Part shown: piece by piece, positions 18,314 through 27,317 of the stretch | Layout of the letters: every line of letters starts with the position of its first letter | Numbering within the stretch: the first letter of the stretch is position 1 | DNA from: Pelagihabitans sp963760375 | GTDB lineage: Bacteria; Bacteroidota; Bacteroidia; Flavobacteriales; Flavobacteriaceae | Direction of reading: 5' to 3' | DNA length: 64,000 bases | Assembly (NCBI GenBank): GCA_963760375.1 | Contig: CAVXCS010000005.1 | Location: forward strand, 558,001 to 622,000 | The notes under the pieces: generated by a model | What the model was told of the DNA's origin: nothing | Database searches by the model: none | What the model saw: the letters and a program-made list of their open reading frames with translations, nothing else | Made by a program: the position numbers and the translations under genes

Positions 18314-20251
18314 ATGCTGAAGCAACAGCGGGTGATCATTGAAAATGTTTCACCTCAGCTCCAAGGGGGAGCTTTTTTTATTAAAAGGGTCGTAGGGGAA
18401 GAGGTCCAGATTTTTGCCGATGTTTTTGGCGATGGCCATGACGTCATCCAAGTGGAGGTCCTTTACAAACATGAAAAATCGAAGCAGTTCAGCACGGTAA
18501 GGATGGTTCATTTGGGAGAGGACGTCTTCGAAAGTGCCTTTACTGTGGAAAAACAGGGCTATTATGATTACCAAATTAGGGGATGGATAGATCATCCGCT
18601 CAATTGGCAACATGGTATCATTGCCAAACGCAATGATGGGCAAGTGGTGACCAGTGAGTTGTTGGACGGCATCCAGTATTTGAATTACCTTTTGAAAACA
18701 GTGCCGGCCAAATCGAAGCGTTACCTTGAAAGGGCGATTTTTACCTTTGGCAATGAAGCACACTACGACGAAGCGGTCGCAGAGGCCACTTCGGAGCACC
18801 TGCACCATCTTTTTCTTGAATTCCCGCAGCGCACCTTGGCCAATACCAGTAAGACCTATCAGGTTTATGTCGATCGAAAAAAGGCGAATTTTAGCACCTG
18901 GTACGAATTTTTTCCAAGATCTGCTTCTGTGGAGCATGGCAAACACGGTACTTTCAAGGATTGTGAGCGACTCTTGCCAAGAGTCGCCGAAATGGGCTTC
19001 GACGTATTGTACTTTCCACCCATCCATCCTATAGGGGAGGTCAACAGAAAAGGCAAAAACAATGCCACTAAGGCCAATGAGGGTGACTCCGGAGTGCCTT
19101 GGGCCATAGGATCGAAAAAGGGGGGTCATAAATCGATCCATCCCGAACTGGGAACCGAAGCCGAATTCAAAGACTTGGTGGTCAAGGCCAAAAAAATGGG
19201 TATCGAGATCGCGATGGATCTTGCGTTTCAGGCCGCACCCGACCATCCTTATATCAGCGAGCATCCCGAATGGTTCAGAAAACGACCCGACGGCACGATC
19301 CAATATGCAGAGAATCCCCCCAAAAAATATCAGGATATCGTTAATTTCTATTTTGAATCCCCTGCCTATAAAGCACTGTGGACCGAACTCTTGGACGTTA
19401 CACTCCATTGGGTAAAATGTGGCATCACCATCTTCAGGGTCGATAACCCCCATACCAAACCCTATTATTTCTGGAGCTGGCTGATTGCAGAAGTGAAGAA
19501 AAAGCATCCCGACGTGCTCTTTTTGGCGGAAGCCTTTTCCAGGCCCAAGGTGATGCAGCAGCTCGCGAAACAAGGCTTTTCACAATCCTATACCTATTTC
19601 ACGTGGAGGGTGGGCAAACAGGAGCTCATCGAATACGTTACCGAGCTTACCCAATCGGAAATGAAGGAATATTACCGGCCCAACTTTTGGCCGAACACCC
19701 CCGATATTAACCCTTATCACCTCCAAGGGGCGAACGATGCAATGCATTTGGCGCGATATGCCTTGGCGGCCACCCTTTGTGGCAATCTGGGCATTTATGG
19801 CCCTGTGTTCGAATATATGGTATCGGATGCCCTTCCGGCAAGGGAAGAATATCTGAATTCAGAGAAATATGAGATAAAAAATTGGGACTGGACCAAGGAA
19901 AACAAACTCACCTATGTGATCGGTCTGATCAACGCGGTTCGCAAGGAACACCCATCTCTACAGCAAACGAACAATATTCGCTTCTGCAGGCTGGAAAATG
20001 AGAGCCTCATCGCTTACCACAAATGGGACGACAGCAGATCCGACGAAACCCTGATCATTGTCAACCTTGATGCGCACCATGTGCAAACAGGTTCGGTTCA
20101 ATTGCCGATGGATGTTTTGGGCATGTACCACGGTCAGTCCATTCAGGTATACGATTTGATTACCAATAATGGTTACATTTGGAACTCGGAATGGAATTAT
20201 GTGGAGATCAGTCCCTCATTGCCCTTCCATATCTTTCACATCAGAAAATAG
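18314..20251 (+). CDS. glgE: alpha-1,4-glucan:maltose-1-phosphate maltosyltransferase GlgE
   Basis: A 645-residue GH13_3 enzyme that transfers maltose from maltose-1-phosphate to the non-reducing end of an alpha-1,4-glucan. The N-terminal beta domain (QVEVLYKHEKS) precedes the barrel: DVLYFPPIHPIGEVNRKGKN, then the nucleophile Asp377 in FRVDNPHTKP and the acid/base Glu406 in LAEAFSRPK. The ATG at 18314 (MLKQQRVIIENV) fits the family; the frame stays open 165 nt upstream but that stretch is AT-rich and non-conserved. The maltokinase gene follows after 2 nt, which links supply and use of maltose-1-phosphate. Confidence 0.92.
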   Translation: MLKQQRVIIENVSPQLQGGAFFIKRVVGEEVQIFADVFGDGHDVIQVEVLYKHEKSKQFSTVRMVHLGEDVFESAFTVEKQGYYDYQIRGWIDHPLNWQHGIIAKRNDGQVVTSELLDGIQYLNYLLKTVPAKSKRYLERAIFTFGNEAHYDEAVAEATSEHLHHLFLEFPQRTLANTSKTYQVYVDRKKANFSTWYEFFPRSASVEHGKHGTFKDCERLLPRVAEMGFDVLYFPPIHPIGEVNRKGKNNATKANEGDSGVPWAIGSKKGGHKSIHPELGTEAEFKDLVVKAKKMGIEIAMDLAFQAAPDHPYISEHPEWFRKRPDGTIQYAENPPKKYQDIVNFYFESPAYKALWTELLDVTLHWVKCGITIFRVDNPHTKPYYFWSWLIAEVKKKHPDVLFLAEAFSRPKVMQQLAKQGFSQSYTYFTWRVGKQELIEYVTELTQSEMKEYYRPNFWPNTPDINPYHLQGANDAMHLARYALAATLCGNLGIYGPVFEYMVSDALPAREEYLNSEKYEIKNWDWTKENKLTYVIGLINAVRKEHPSLQQTNNIRFCRLENESLIAYHKWDDSRSDETLIIVNLDAHHVQTGSVQLPMDVLGMYHGQSIQVYDLITNNGYIWNSEWNYVEISPSLPFHIFHIRK

Positions 20252-20253
20252 TT

Positions 20254-21888
20254 ATGCCGAAGAAAAAGCAGGAAACCCTATTGCAACCACCCTACGCCTT
20301 TGACGTGGGATGGGAAGCCTTGCTCGATGACCCGACATTTATCAAGGTATTCCTTTCGGATGTTTTGGAAGATTATATCCTTAGGCAGCGATGGTATGGC
20401 GGAAAATCGAGTAAGCTGAAATACATAGAGCTGCACCAGTATTTCGGAATACAACAACATGACGAGCTGTACTATGGCCTGCTCTTGGAGGTGAATTTTG
20501 AAGAGGCTTTTTACCAGCACTATTTCTTGCCGATCGCCTTTGTTTCGGACGAAACTTTTGCACAAAAAGACCGCATATTGCCTTTGAGTATAAAAGGCCA
20601 AAGCGGTTTTATCATTGATGCCACAAATTTGGAGGCCTTCAGGAAGTTGGTGTTTGAACGTATTCTCACCTCCCTGCCCAACGACAAAACACCGGTACGG
20701 TACCATAAAAGCACCTTATTTTCAGATACTGCTTATGTTTCATCACGATTTATGGGGTTGGAGCAGAGCAACACTTCCATAATATACAATGATAACTCGG
20801 TCATCAAGTTTTTCAGAAGGATCTACGCCGATAAGAATCCCGATTTTGAAATGAGCCAGTTTCTTTCGGAAAAAAAAGGGTTCAAAAATATCCCGGCCTA
20901 TTTGGGAAGCATCAGTTTTATCGATAAAGACAACGACAATATCACCATTGCGCTACTGCAACAACTGGTGCCTAACCAGGGCGATGCATGGGACTTTATG
21001 CTCAAGGAGGTCGACAAAGTGTTCCGCAATCTTGAAAACAAGCACATTAGGGTATCGCAACTGCCTACCACACAGATGTTCCAAAGGTTGCAGATCAAGG
21101 ACGTGCCGCCCGAAATCATCGATTGGGCAGGGCTCAACATTTTTCTGAAGCTGCAGGTCATGGCCCGCCGTACCGCGGAAATGCACGTGGCCTTGGGATC
21201 GGAGTTTGAAGACACCGCATTTACCCCGAAACATTTCAATAGCGATTACGAGGTTTGGTTGAAAAATCGACTGTTGTACCAGTTCCAGAACCGTTTGAAC
21301 AGTGTGGAGAACAACCTTCATAAGTTGGAAGGCCGGGCCGCCCTATTGGTAAAGGAGTTCTTGGAAAGGAAAAATGAGATAAGAAGGCGCTTCGTGGCCT
21401 TCGACTGGACAAAGCTCAAGGGGGAAAGGATCAGGGTGCACGGCGATTTTCATTTGGGCCAGATCTTGGTGAAGGAGGACGATTTTTACCTGTTGGATTT
21501 TGAGGGGGAACCGGAGAGCACCATTCGCGACCGAAAGGTAAAACACCCGCCATTAAAGGATGTTGCCGGTATTTTCCGATCGTTCCACTATGCCATCTAT
21601 GCCACTATTTTTAATAATGGCGACAAATACCCCTATTCGCAGGAAGAGCTTTTCATGGCAGGGGAGACGCTCTATAAATTCTTTATCGGGGTATTTTTGG
21701 AATCGTACGTTACCCTGATTCAGGAAAACAACCTGAATATCGGGTACCATCAGGAGCGAATCTTTATATTAAAATATGCTATGTTGGAAAAGGCCATTTA
21801 TGAACTCGGGTATGAAATGAACTCCCGTCCCAGTTGGGCGGTAATTCCCTTGGAAGGTATTTTGGGCATTATCAATGACAAGAATTAG
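20254..21888 (+). CDS. maltokinase (Mak/Pep2-like), maltose-1-phosphate forming
   Basis: A 544-residue protein. An N-terminal cap region with QRWYGGKSSK (about residue 47) is typical of maltokinases. The kinase-like C-lobe has VHGDFHLGQIL (His396, Asp398) as catalytic loop and LLDFEGEP (Asp415) as metal motif. It phosphorylates maltose with ATP to give maltose-1-phosphate, the GlgE donor. The ATG at 20254 is 2 nt after the glgE stop, so the genes are almost certainly translationally linked. In many bacteria this domain is fused to trehalose synthase; here it stands alone and no trehalose synthase is in the window. Confidence 0.87.
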   Translation: MPKKKQETLLQPPYAFDVGWEALLDDPTFIKVFLSDVLEDYILRQRWYGGKSSKLKYIELHQYFGIQQHDELYYGLLLEVNFEEAFYQHYFLPIAFVSDETFAQKDRILPLSIKGQSGFIIDATNLEAFRKLVFERILTSLPNDKTPVRYHKSTLFSDTAYVSSRFMGLEQSNTSIIYNDNSVIKFFRRIYADKNPDFEMSQFLSEKKGFKNIPAYLGSISFIDKDNDNITIALLQQLVPNQGDAWDFMLKEVDKVFRNLENKHIRVSQLPTTQMFQRLQIKDVPPEIIDWAGLNIFLKLQVMARRTAEMHVALGSEFEDTAFTPKHFNSDYEVWLKNRLLYQFQNRLNSVENNLHKLEGRAALLVKEFLERKNEIRRRFVAFDWTKLKGERIRVHGDFHLGQILVKEDDFYLLDFEGEPESTIRDRKVKHPPLKDVAGIFRSFHYAIYATIFNNGDKYPYSQEELFMAGETLYKFFIGVFLESYVTLIQENNLNIGYHQERIFILKYAMLEKAIYELGYEMNSRPSWAVIPLEGILGIINDKN

Positions 21889-22015
21889 GGCAAGTAAAAG
21901 GCATATAGGGCCCTCAATGACCGGTACCTATGTTCAATTATCGGCAATGGCATTTGCCACAGCCAATGAGCGTCTTTAAAAACAATTTAATCAAAACAGT
22001 ATCAAACAGGAAATC

Positions 22016-23914
22016 ATGGGCAAAGTAGTACCACACAGTTTATTTACGGATTTCGATATCAGCCTTTTTAAATCGGGCAAACACTTCAAGCTCTATGAAA
22101 AACTGGGTTCACATCCCATGGAACTCGATGGCGTTGAAGGCACCTATTTTGCGGTTTGGGCCCCTACGGCCAAAGCGGTCTCGGTAATAGGCGATTTTAA
22201 CCATTGGTTAGACCATGAACATCCGCTTCTGGTACGTTGGGACGAAAGCGGCATCTGGGAAGGATTTGTTCCAAATGTGAACAAGGGAGAAGTTTATAAG
22301 TACTATATCCGCTCCAATAATTTTGGGGTCGTAACCGAAAAAGCAGATCCCTTCGCACGTTATTGTGAACTGCCACCCCATACGGCGTCGGTTGTCTGGG
22401 ATGACGATTACAAATGGAAGGATAAAAAATGGATGGAAAACAGAAAGGAACGCAATGCCTTGGATGCTCCTTTTTCGGTTTATGAAGTGCATATGGGCTC
22501 CTGGAAGCGCAAAGAGGGAGATGAATTTTTGTCCTATAAGGAACTTGCCCATGATTTGGTCAACTATGTGAAGGAAATGGGCTTCACGCATGTTGAATTT
22601 ATGCCCATTATGGAATATCCCTATGATCCCTCATGGGGCTACCAACTTACTGGATATTTTGCCCCTACCTCACGGTTCGGTGCCCCTGAAGATTTCAAAT
22701 TATTGGTCGATACCTTGCATCAGAACGAAATCGGCGTCATTCTCGATTGGGTACCTTCACATTTTCCCGATGATGCCCACGGACTAGGATTTTTCGATGG
22801 CTCACATTTGTATGAACATCCCGATAGGAGAAGGGGTTACCATCCCGATTGGAAGAGCCTTATCTTTAATTACGGTAGGAATGAAGTGCGTGCCTTTTTG
22901 ATCAGCAATGCCCTGTTTTGGTTAGACCAATACCATACCGACGCCTTGCGTGTCGATGCGGTGGCGTCCATGGTGTATCTCGACTATTCCCGTGAAGAAG
23001 GGGAGTGGGAACCCAATATGTATGGCAATAACGAAAATTTGGAGGCTTTGAGTTTTCTTAGGGAATTCAACGAAACCGTGTATGGTAACTTTCCCGATGT
23101 ACAGACCATCGCAGAAGAGTCTACAGCGTTTTCGGGCGTTTCCAGACCGGTTAATTTGGGCGGATTGGGCTTTGGCATGAAATGGATGATGGGATGGATG
23201 CACGATACACTGGAATATTTCAAAAAAGATACCATATATCGCAAGCACCATCAGAACGACCTTACTTTTAGTATGACCTATGCTTTTACCGAAAACTTCA
23301 TGTTGCCGTTTTCGCATGATGAGGTGGTGTACGGCAAACAATCCTTGGTCTATAGGATGCCTGGCGATGAGTGGCAGCAATTTGCCAATCTACGGTTGCT
23401 ATTTGGCTATATGTTCACCCATCCGGGTACCAAACTGATGTTTATGGGAGGAGAATTTGGACAAACCTCGGAATGGAACTTCCAAAATAGCCTCGACTGG
23501 CACTTGACAGAATATCCAGTGCACGCGGGTATTCAGGAAACGATCAAAGATTTGAACCGGTTATACCGCAGTGAGAAAGCGCTTTATGAAAAACAGTTTA
23601 GCCCGGAAGGTTTTCAATGGATAGACTATAGCGATCATGAAAATTGTGTGCTTACCTTTATACGCAAAGGGCACGATAAAAAGAACGATATCTATGTCGC
23701 CTGCAACCTAACCCCGGTACCTAGGGAACAGTATCGCATCGGCATCCCTAAAAAATCCGGTCAATTGAAGGTGATTTTCAATAGTGATGATAAAAAATAT
23801 GGCGGTTCGGGAATGGCCGCGGAACTCTCTAAAATAGGCAAGACCCCATGGCACGGCCATGGCCAATCGATTGAAATGACAATTCCGCCATTGAGCATGG
23901 TCATATTTAAGTAA
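22016..23914 (+). CDS. glgB: 1,4-alpha-glucan branching enzyme
   Basis: A 632-residue GH13_9 enzyme that makes alpha-1,6 branches in glucans. An N-terminal CBM48 domain (YFAVWAPTAKAVSVIGDFN) precedes the catalytic barrel with nucleophile Asp314 in LRVDAVASM and acid/base Glu367 in IAEESTAF; FSHDEVVYGK follows. It lies 127 nt after the maltokinase gene on the same strand and should branch the linear chains made by GlgE. Confidence 0.94.
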   Translation: MGKVVPHSLFTDFDISLFKSGKHFKLYEKLGSHPMELDGVEGTYFAVWAPTAKAVSVIGDFNHWLDHEHPLLVRWDESGIWEGFVPNVNKGEVYKYYIRSNNFGVVTEKADPFARYCELPPHTASVVWDDDYKWKDKKWMENRKERNALDAPFSVYEVHMGSWKRKEGDEFLSYKELAHDLVNYVKEMGFTHVEFMPIMEYPYDPSWGYQLTGYFAPTSRFGAPEDFKLLVDTLHQNEIGVILDWVPSHFPDDAHGLGFFDGSHLYEHPDRRRGYHPDWKSLIFNYGRNEVRAFLISNALFWLDQYHTDALRVDAVASMVYLDYSREEGEWEPNMYGNNENLEALSFLREFNETVYGNFPDVQTIAEESTAFSGVSRPVNLGGLGFGMKWMMGWMHDTLEYFKKDTIYRKHHQNDLTFSMTYAFTENFMLPFSHDEVVYGKQSLVYRMPGDEWQQFANLRLLFGYMFTHPGTKLMFMGGEFGQTSEWNFQNSLDWHLTEYPVHAGIQETIKDLNRLYRSEKALYEKQFSPEGFQWIDYSDHENCVLTFIRKGHDKKNDIYVACNLTPVPREQYRIGIPKKSGQLKVIFNSDDKKYGGSGMAAELSKIGKTPWHGHGQSIEMTIPPLSMVIFK

Positions 23915-24016
23915 TTCTCAACGGTGAAATCGTTATAGTTATCAAATCTTTCTAATATCTTTTCGTAATTAGGTGCTAAAGTCTTTTTTTTGTGGTGCTT
24001 ATAAAATAACGAGTTT

Positions 24017-26416
24017 ATGATTACCAATACCGAATTGGAATACAAGGGGAATTTGTACCCCAACCAGATAGCCGAATATAAAAGAGACACCGATAAGTTA
24101 TACTTTACCACTGAAAACGGCGTGGTCTTGGAAATCACGGTCATACAGGACAGGACCATCCGTTTTCGTTACGCCACCGATTATATTTTTCAACCCGATT
24201 TTTCTTATGCGATCAGTGAAAATGCCAAAAGAGGCTATAATACCCTTACGGTTGAAGAGACGGTCACTGAATATCTAATAGAAACGGCCAAGGTTAAAAT
24301 TCTAGTCGACAAGAAGACCTTGCGTATCCAGATTTCCGATCTGGAGGGTAGGATTATCAATGAAGATGAACTGGGGTTTCATTGGGAAGAAAACTATGAG
24401 TACGGGGGCAATACCGTAAAAATGAGCAAGATCACCCAGACGACCGAAAGTTATTACGGGATGGGGGATAAGGCAACCCACAGTAACTTAAAAGGTAAAC
24501 GGATTTCCAATTGGGTCACGGACCAATATGCATACGGAAAGGACCAAGATCCACTATACAAGGCCATCCCGTTTTATGTGGGCCTCCATCATGAGAAGGC
24601 GTACGGCATTTTCTTCGACAACAGTTTTAAGACGCATTTCGATTTTGCACATGAAAAAAGAACGACTACCAGTTTTTGGGCAGATGGCGGTGAAATGAAC
24701 TATTATTTCTTTTACGGGCCTGAAATGTCGAAAGTGGTACAAGCCTATACCGACCTTACGGGAACGCCGGAACTCCCGCCAATGTGGGCTTTAGGGTACC
24801 ACCAATCCAAATGGAGCTATTTTCCGGAAAGTAGGGTCAAAGAGGTTGCAAGTACTTTCAGAGATCTGAAGATTCCTTGCGATGGTATCTATTTGGATAT
24901 TGATTATATGGATGGATTTCGCTGTTTTACCTGGGACAAGACCCTCTTTCCAGATCCAAAAAGAATGATAGCGGAGCTGAGCAAGGATGGCTTCAAAACA
25001 GTCGTCATGATCGATCCGGGCATCAAAATTGATAAGGAGTACTGGGTGTACCAAGAGGCCATGGAGAACGATTATTTCTGTAAACGGGGAGATGGCCCCT
25101 ATATGCACGGGAAGGTTTGGCCCGGGGAATGCCATTTTCCCGATTTCACCAATCCCAAGGTGCGGGAATGGTGGGCCGGTCTTTATAAGGAGTTCATGGC
25201 CGAATTGGGGGTTCATGCCGTTTGGAACGACATGAACGAACCAGCAGTGATGGAGGTGCCTTCCAAAACGGCCCCTTTGGACACCCGGCACAAATACGAC
25301 GGTCACCCCTGCACCCATAGGAAGGCACATAATGTATACGGCATGCAAATGGTAAGGGCGACCTATGAAGGGGTGAAGAAATATGTATATCCGAAAAGAC
25401 CTTTTGTCATCACAAGGTCCGCCTATGCGGGTACCCAACGCTATTCGTCTACTTGGACAGGCGACAATGTGGCTACATGGGAGCATCTTTGGATCGCCAA
25501 TGTACAGGCGCAGCGCATGTGTGTCAGTGGTTATTCCTTTGTAGGATCCGATATTGGTGGCTTTGCCGAACAGCCGAATGGGGAACTTTTTGCCCGATGG
25601 ATACAATTGGGGGTATTCCATCCTTTTTGCAGGGTACATTCGAGCGGAGACCACGGAGATCAAGAGCCTTGGTCATTTGGTACCGAGATCACCGATATCG
25701 TAAGAAAGTTTATCGAATTGCGCTACCAACTGCTGCCCTATCTCTATACCATGTTCTGGAGATATACCAAATATGGTACCCCGATGCTGCAATCCATTGT
25801 ATATTACGACCAAGCAGACACCCAAACCCATTTTAGGACCGACGAATTTATCTTTGGCCAACAAATTTTGGTTTGCCCCATTCAGGAACCCAATGCCCAG
25901 GGCCGCAGAATGTATATTCCACGTGGAAAATGGTACAATTATTGGACAGGAGAAATGGTCGAGGGGGGCAAGGAAAGATGGGTGCCAGCCGATTTGGACA
26001 AGATTCCCCTGTTCATGAAAGAAGGGGCCATTATCCCGAAATATCCCATACAGCAATATGTCGGGGAAATTAAAGTGGAGGAGTTGGTGCTGGACGTTTA
26101 TTATATGCTTGGTGCGGAAAACTCCACCGTATACGAAGATGCACAGGATGGATACGATTATCAAAGCGGCAAATTCAGCTTAAGGAACTTTAAGTTGTTG
26201 GGCAAAGAAAAGGAACTCATCATTCAACAGTTTAAAGACGGTACCTTTATAACGAGTTATGAGCGCTTTAAAATAAAACTTCATGGACTTCCTTTTAAGA
26301 TTAAATCGGTTCACGTTGATAACGTGAAAGTAAATCTGGAAGATGTGAAGCTGAACGGAAATAATATCATTCAGGTGAGCAAGGAATTTACCCAACTTCA
26401 TATTACCGGTAAATAG
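24017..26416 (+). CDS. GH31 alpha-glucosidase, cytoplasmic
   Basis: A 799-residue glycoside hydrolase family 31 enzyme without a signal peptide. The catalytic nucleophile is Asp405 in WNDMNEP and the acid/base is Asp483 in TWTGDN; GSDIGGF and CRVHSSGDHGDQEPW are further family signatures. Family members release glucose from the non-reducing end of alpha-glucans; alpha-xylosidase or lyase activity cannot be excluded from sequence. The position straight after glgB suggests turnover or trimming of the stored glucan. Confidence 0.9.
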   Translation: MITNTELEYKGNLYPNQIAEYKRDTDKLYFTTENGVVLEITVIQDRTIRFRYATDYIFQPDFSYAISENAKRGYNTLTVEETVTEYLIETAKVKILVDKKTLRIQISDLEGRIINEDELGFHWEENYEYGGNTVKMSKITQTTESYYGMGDKATHSNLKGKRISNWVTDQYAYGKDQDPLYKAIPFYVGLHHEKAYGIFFDNSFKTHFDFAHEKRTTTSFWADGGEMNYYFFYGPEMSKVVQAYTDLTGTPELPPMWALGYHQSKWSYFPESRVKEVASTFRDLKIPCDGIYLDIDYMDGFRCFTWDKTLFPDPKRMIAELSKDGFKTVVMIDPGIKIDKEYWVYQEAMENDYFCKRGDGPYMHGKVWPGECHFPDFTNPKVREWWAGLYKEFMAELGVHAVWNDMNEPAVMEVPSKTAPLDTRHKYDGHPCTHRKAHNVYGMQMVRATYEGVKKYVYPKRPFVITRSAYAGTQRYSSTWTGDNVATWEHLWIANVQAQRMCVSGYSFVGSDIGGFAEQPNGELFARWIQLGVFHPFCRVHSSGDHGDQEPWSFGTEITDIVRKFIELRYQLLPYLYTMFWRYTKYGTPMLQSIVYYDQADTQTHFRTDEFIFGQQILVCPIQEPNAQGRRMYIPRGKWYNYWTGEMVEGGKERWVPADLDKIPLFMKEGAIIPKYPIQQYVGEIKVEELVLDVYYMLGAENSTVYEDAQDGYDYQSGKFSLRNFKLLGKEKELIIQQFKDGTFITSYERFKIKLHGLPFKIKSVHVDNVKVNLEDVKLNGNNIIQVSKEFTQLHITGK

Positions 26417-26454
26417 ATTATTTTGTAATTTCAACTATTAATGTATTCAATCAG

Positions 26455-27261
26455 ATGAGAAAAGCATTATTGGCCCTTGCACTTTTTATGGCGGTTTCGG
26501 CTTGCAAAACAAACCCGTTCACCGGTAAATCAGTGCTTAATTTTTATCCAAATAGCCAGATTTTTCCCATGGCATTTGCACAATACGACCAATTTTTAAC
26601 CGAAAATAAAGTGGTGACGGGCACGAGCGATGCCCAGATGATCACGAAGGTAGGGCAGCGTATTTCGTCTGCGGCGGAAAGATGGCTTTCGGCAAATGGG
26701 TATCCCGGATATTTGAAAGATTACAAATGGGAATACAATTTGGTCAATGACGAAACTGTGAACGCTTGGTGCATGCCGGGAGGCAAAATTGTGTTTTATA
26801 CCGGAATATTGCCCATCACCCAAACCGAAACCGGCGTTGCCGTGGTCATGGGCCATGAAGTTGCGCATGCCCTGGCAGATCACGGCGCCCAACGGATGAG
26901 TGCCGGCACCTTGCAGCAACTCGGTGCGGTCGCGGGGAACATTGCGATCAAGGACGATCAAACCAGGAATACCTTCAATCAGGCTTATGGAGTCGGTTCT
27001 ACCGTTGGACTCATGTTGCCCTTTAGCAGAAGCCACGAGACCGAGGCCGACCGTATAGGATTACAGATCATGGCTATCGCAGGATACGATCCCGCAGAGG
27101 CCGCCGAACTTTGGAAAAGAATGAACGCTAAAGGGGGCGATGCCCCTCCGGAGTTTCTGAGCACGCACCCGTCGAATGAGACACGAATCGCTAACCTGAC
27201 CGCTTGGGCACCCGAGGCCAAGGCGGAAGCCAAGAAGTTTGGCGTCACCAAATTTCAGTGA
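26455..27261 (+). CDS. M48-family metallopeptidase, lipoprotein (LoiP/BepA-like)
   Basis: A 268-residue protein with lipobox AVSAC (Cys17). The zinc site is HEVAH (His134, Glu135, His138) plus Glu195 in SHETEAD. No transmembrane helices beyond the signal are seen, so it resembles periplasmic LoiP-type proteases of outer-membrane quality control rather than HtpX. It follows the GH31 gene by 38 nt and ends at a strong terminator, so it may be the last gene of the glucan transcript, although its function is unrelated. Confidence 0.88.
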   Translation: MRKALLALALFMAVSACKTNPFTGKSVLNFYPNSQIFPMAFAQYDQFLTENKVVTGTSDAQMITKVGQRISSAAERWLSANGYPGYLKDYKWEYNLVNDETVNAWCMPGGKIVFYTGILPITQTETGVAVVMGHEVAHALADHGAQRMSAGTLQQLGAVAGNIAIKDDQTRNTFNQAYGVGSTVGLMLPFSRSHETEADRIGLQIMAIAGYDPAEAAELWKRMNAKGGDAPPEFLSTHPSNETRIANLTAWAPEAKAEAKKFGVTKFQ

Positions 27262-27285
27262 TTTTTTAAGGAAGCATTGCATAAA

Positions 27286-27308
27286 AAAAGCCGTTTAATA
27301 CGGCTTTT
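27286..27308 (+). terminator. rho-independent terminator after the M48 peptidase gene
   Basis: A near-perfect hairpin AAAAGCCGT / ACGGCTTTT with a 5-nt loop (27295-27299), ending in a T run. It can act on both strands, but only the plus-strand gene ends here. It sits just 9 nt before the start of the next gene, which therefore needs an unusually short leader or read-through. Confidence 0.75.
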
Positions 27309-27317
27309 ATCATATCT

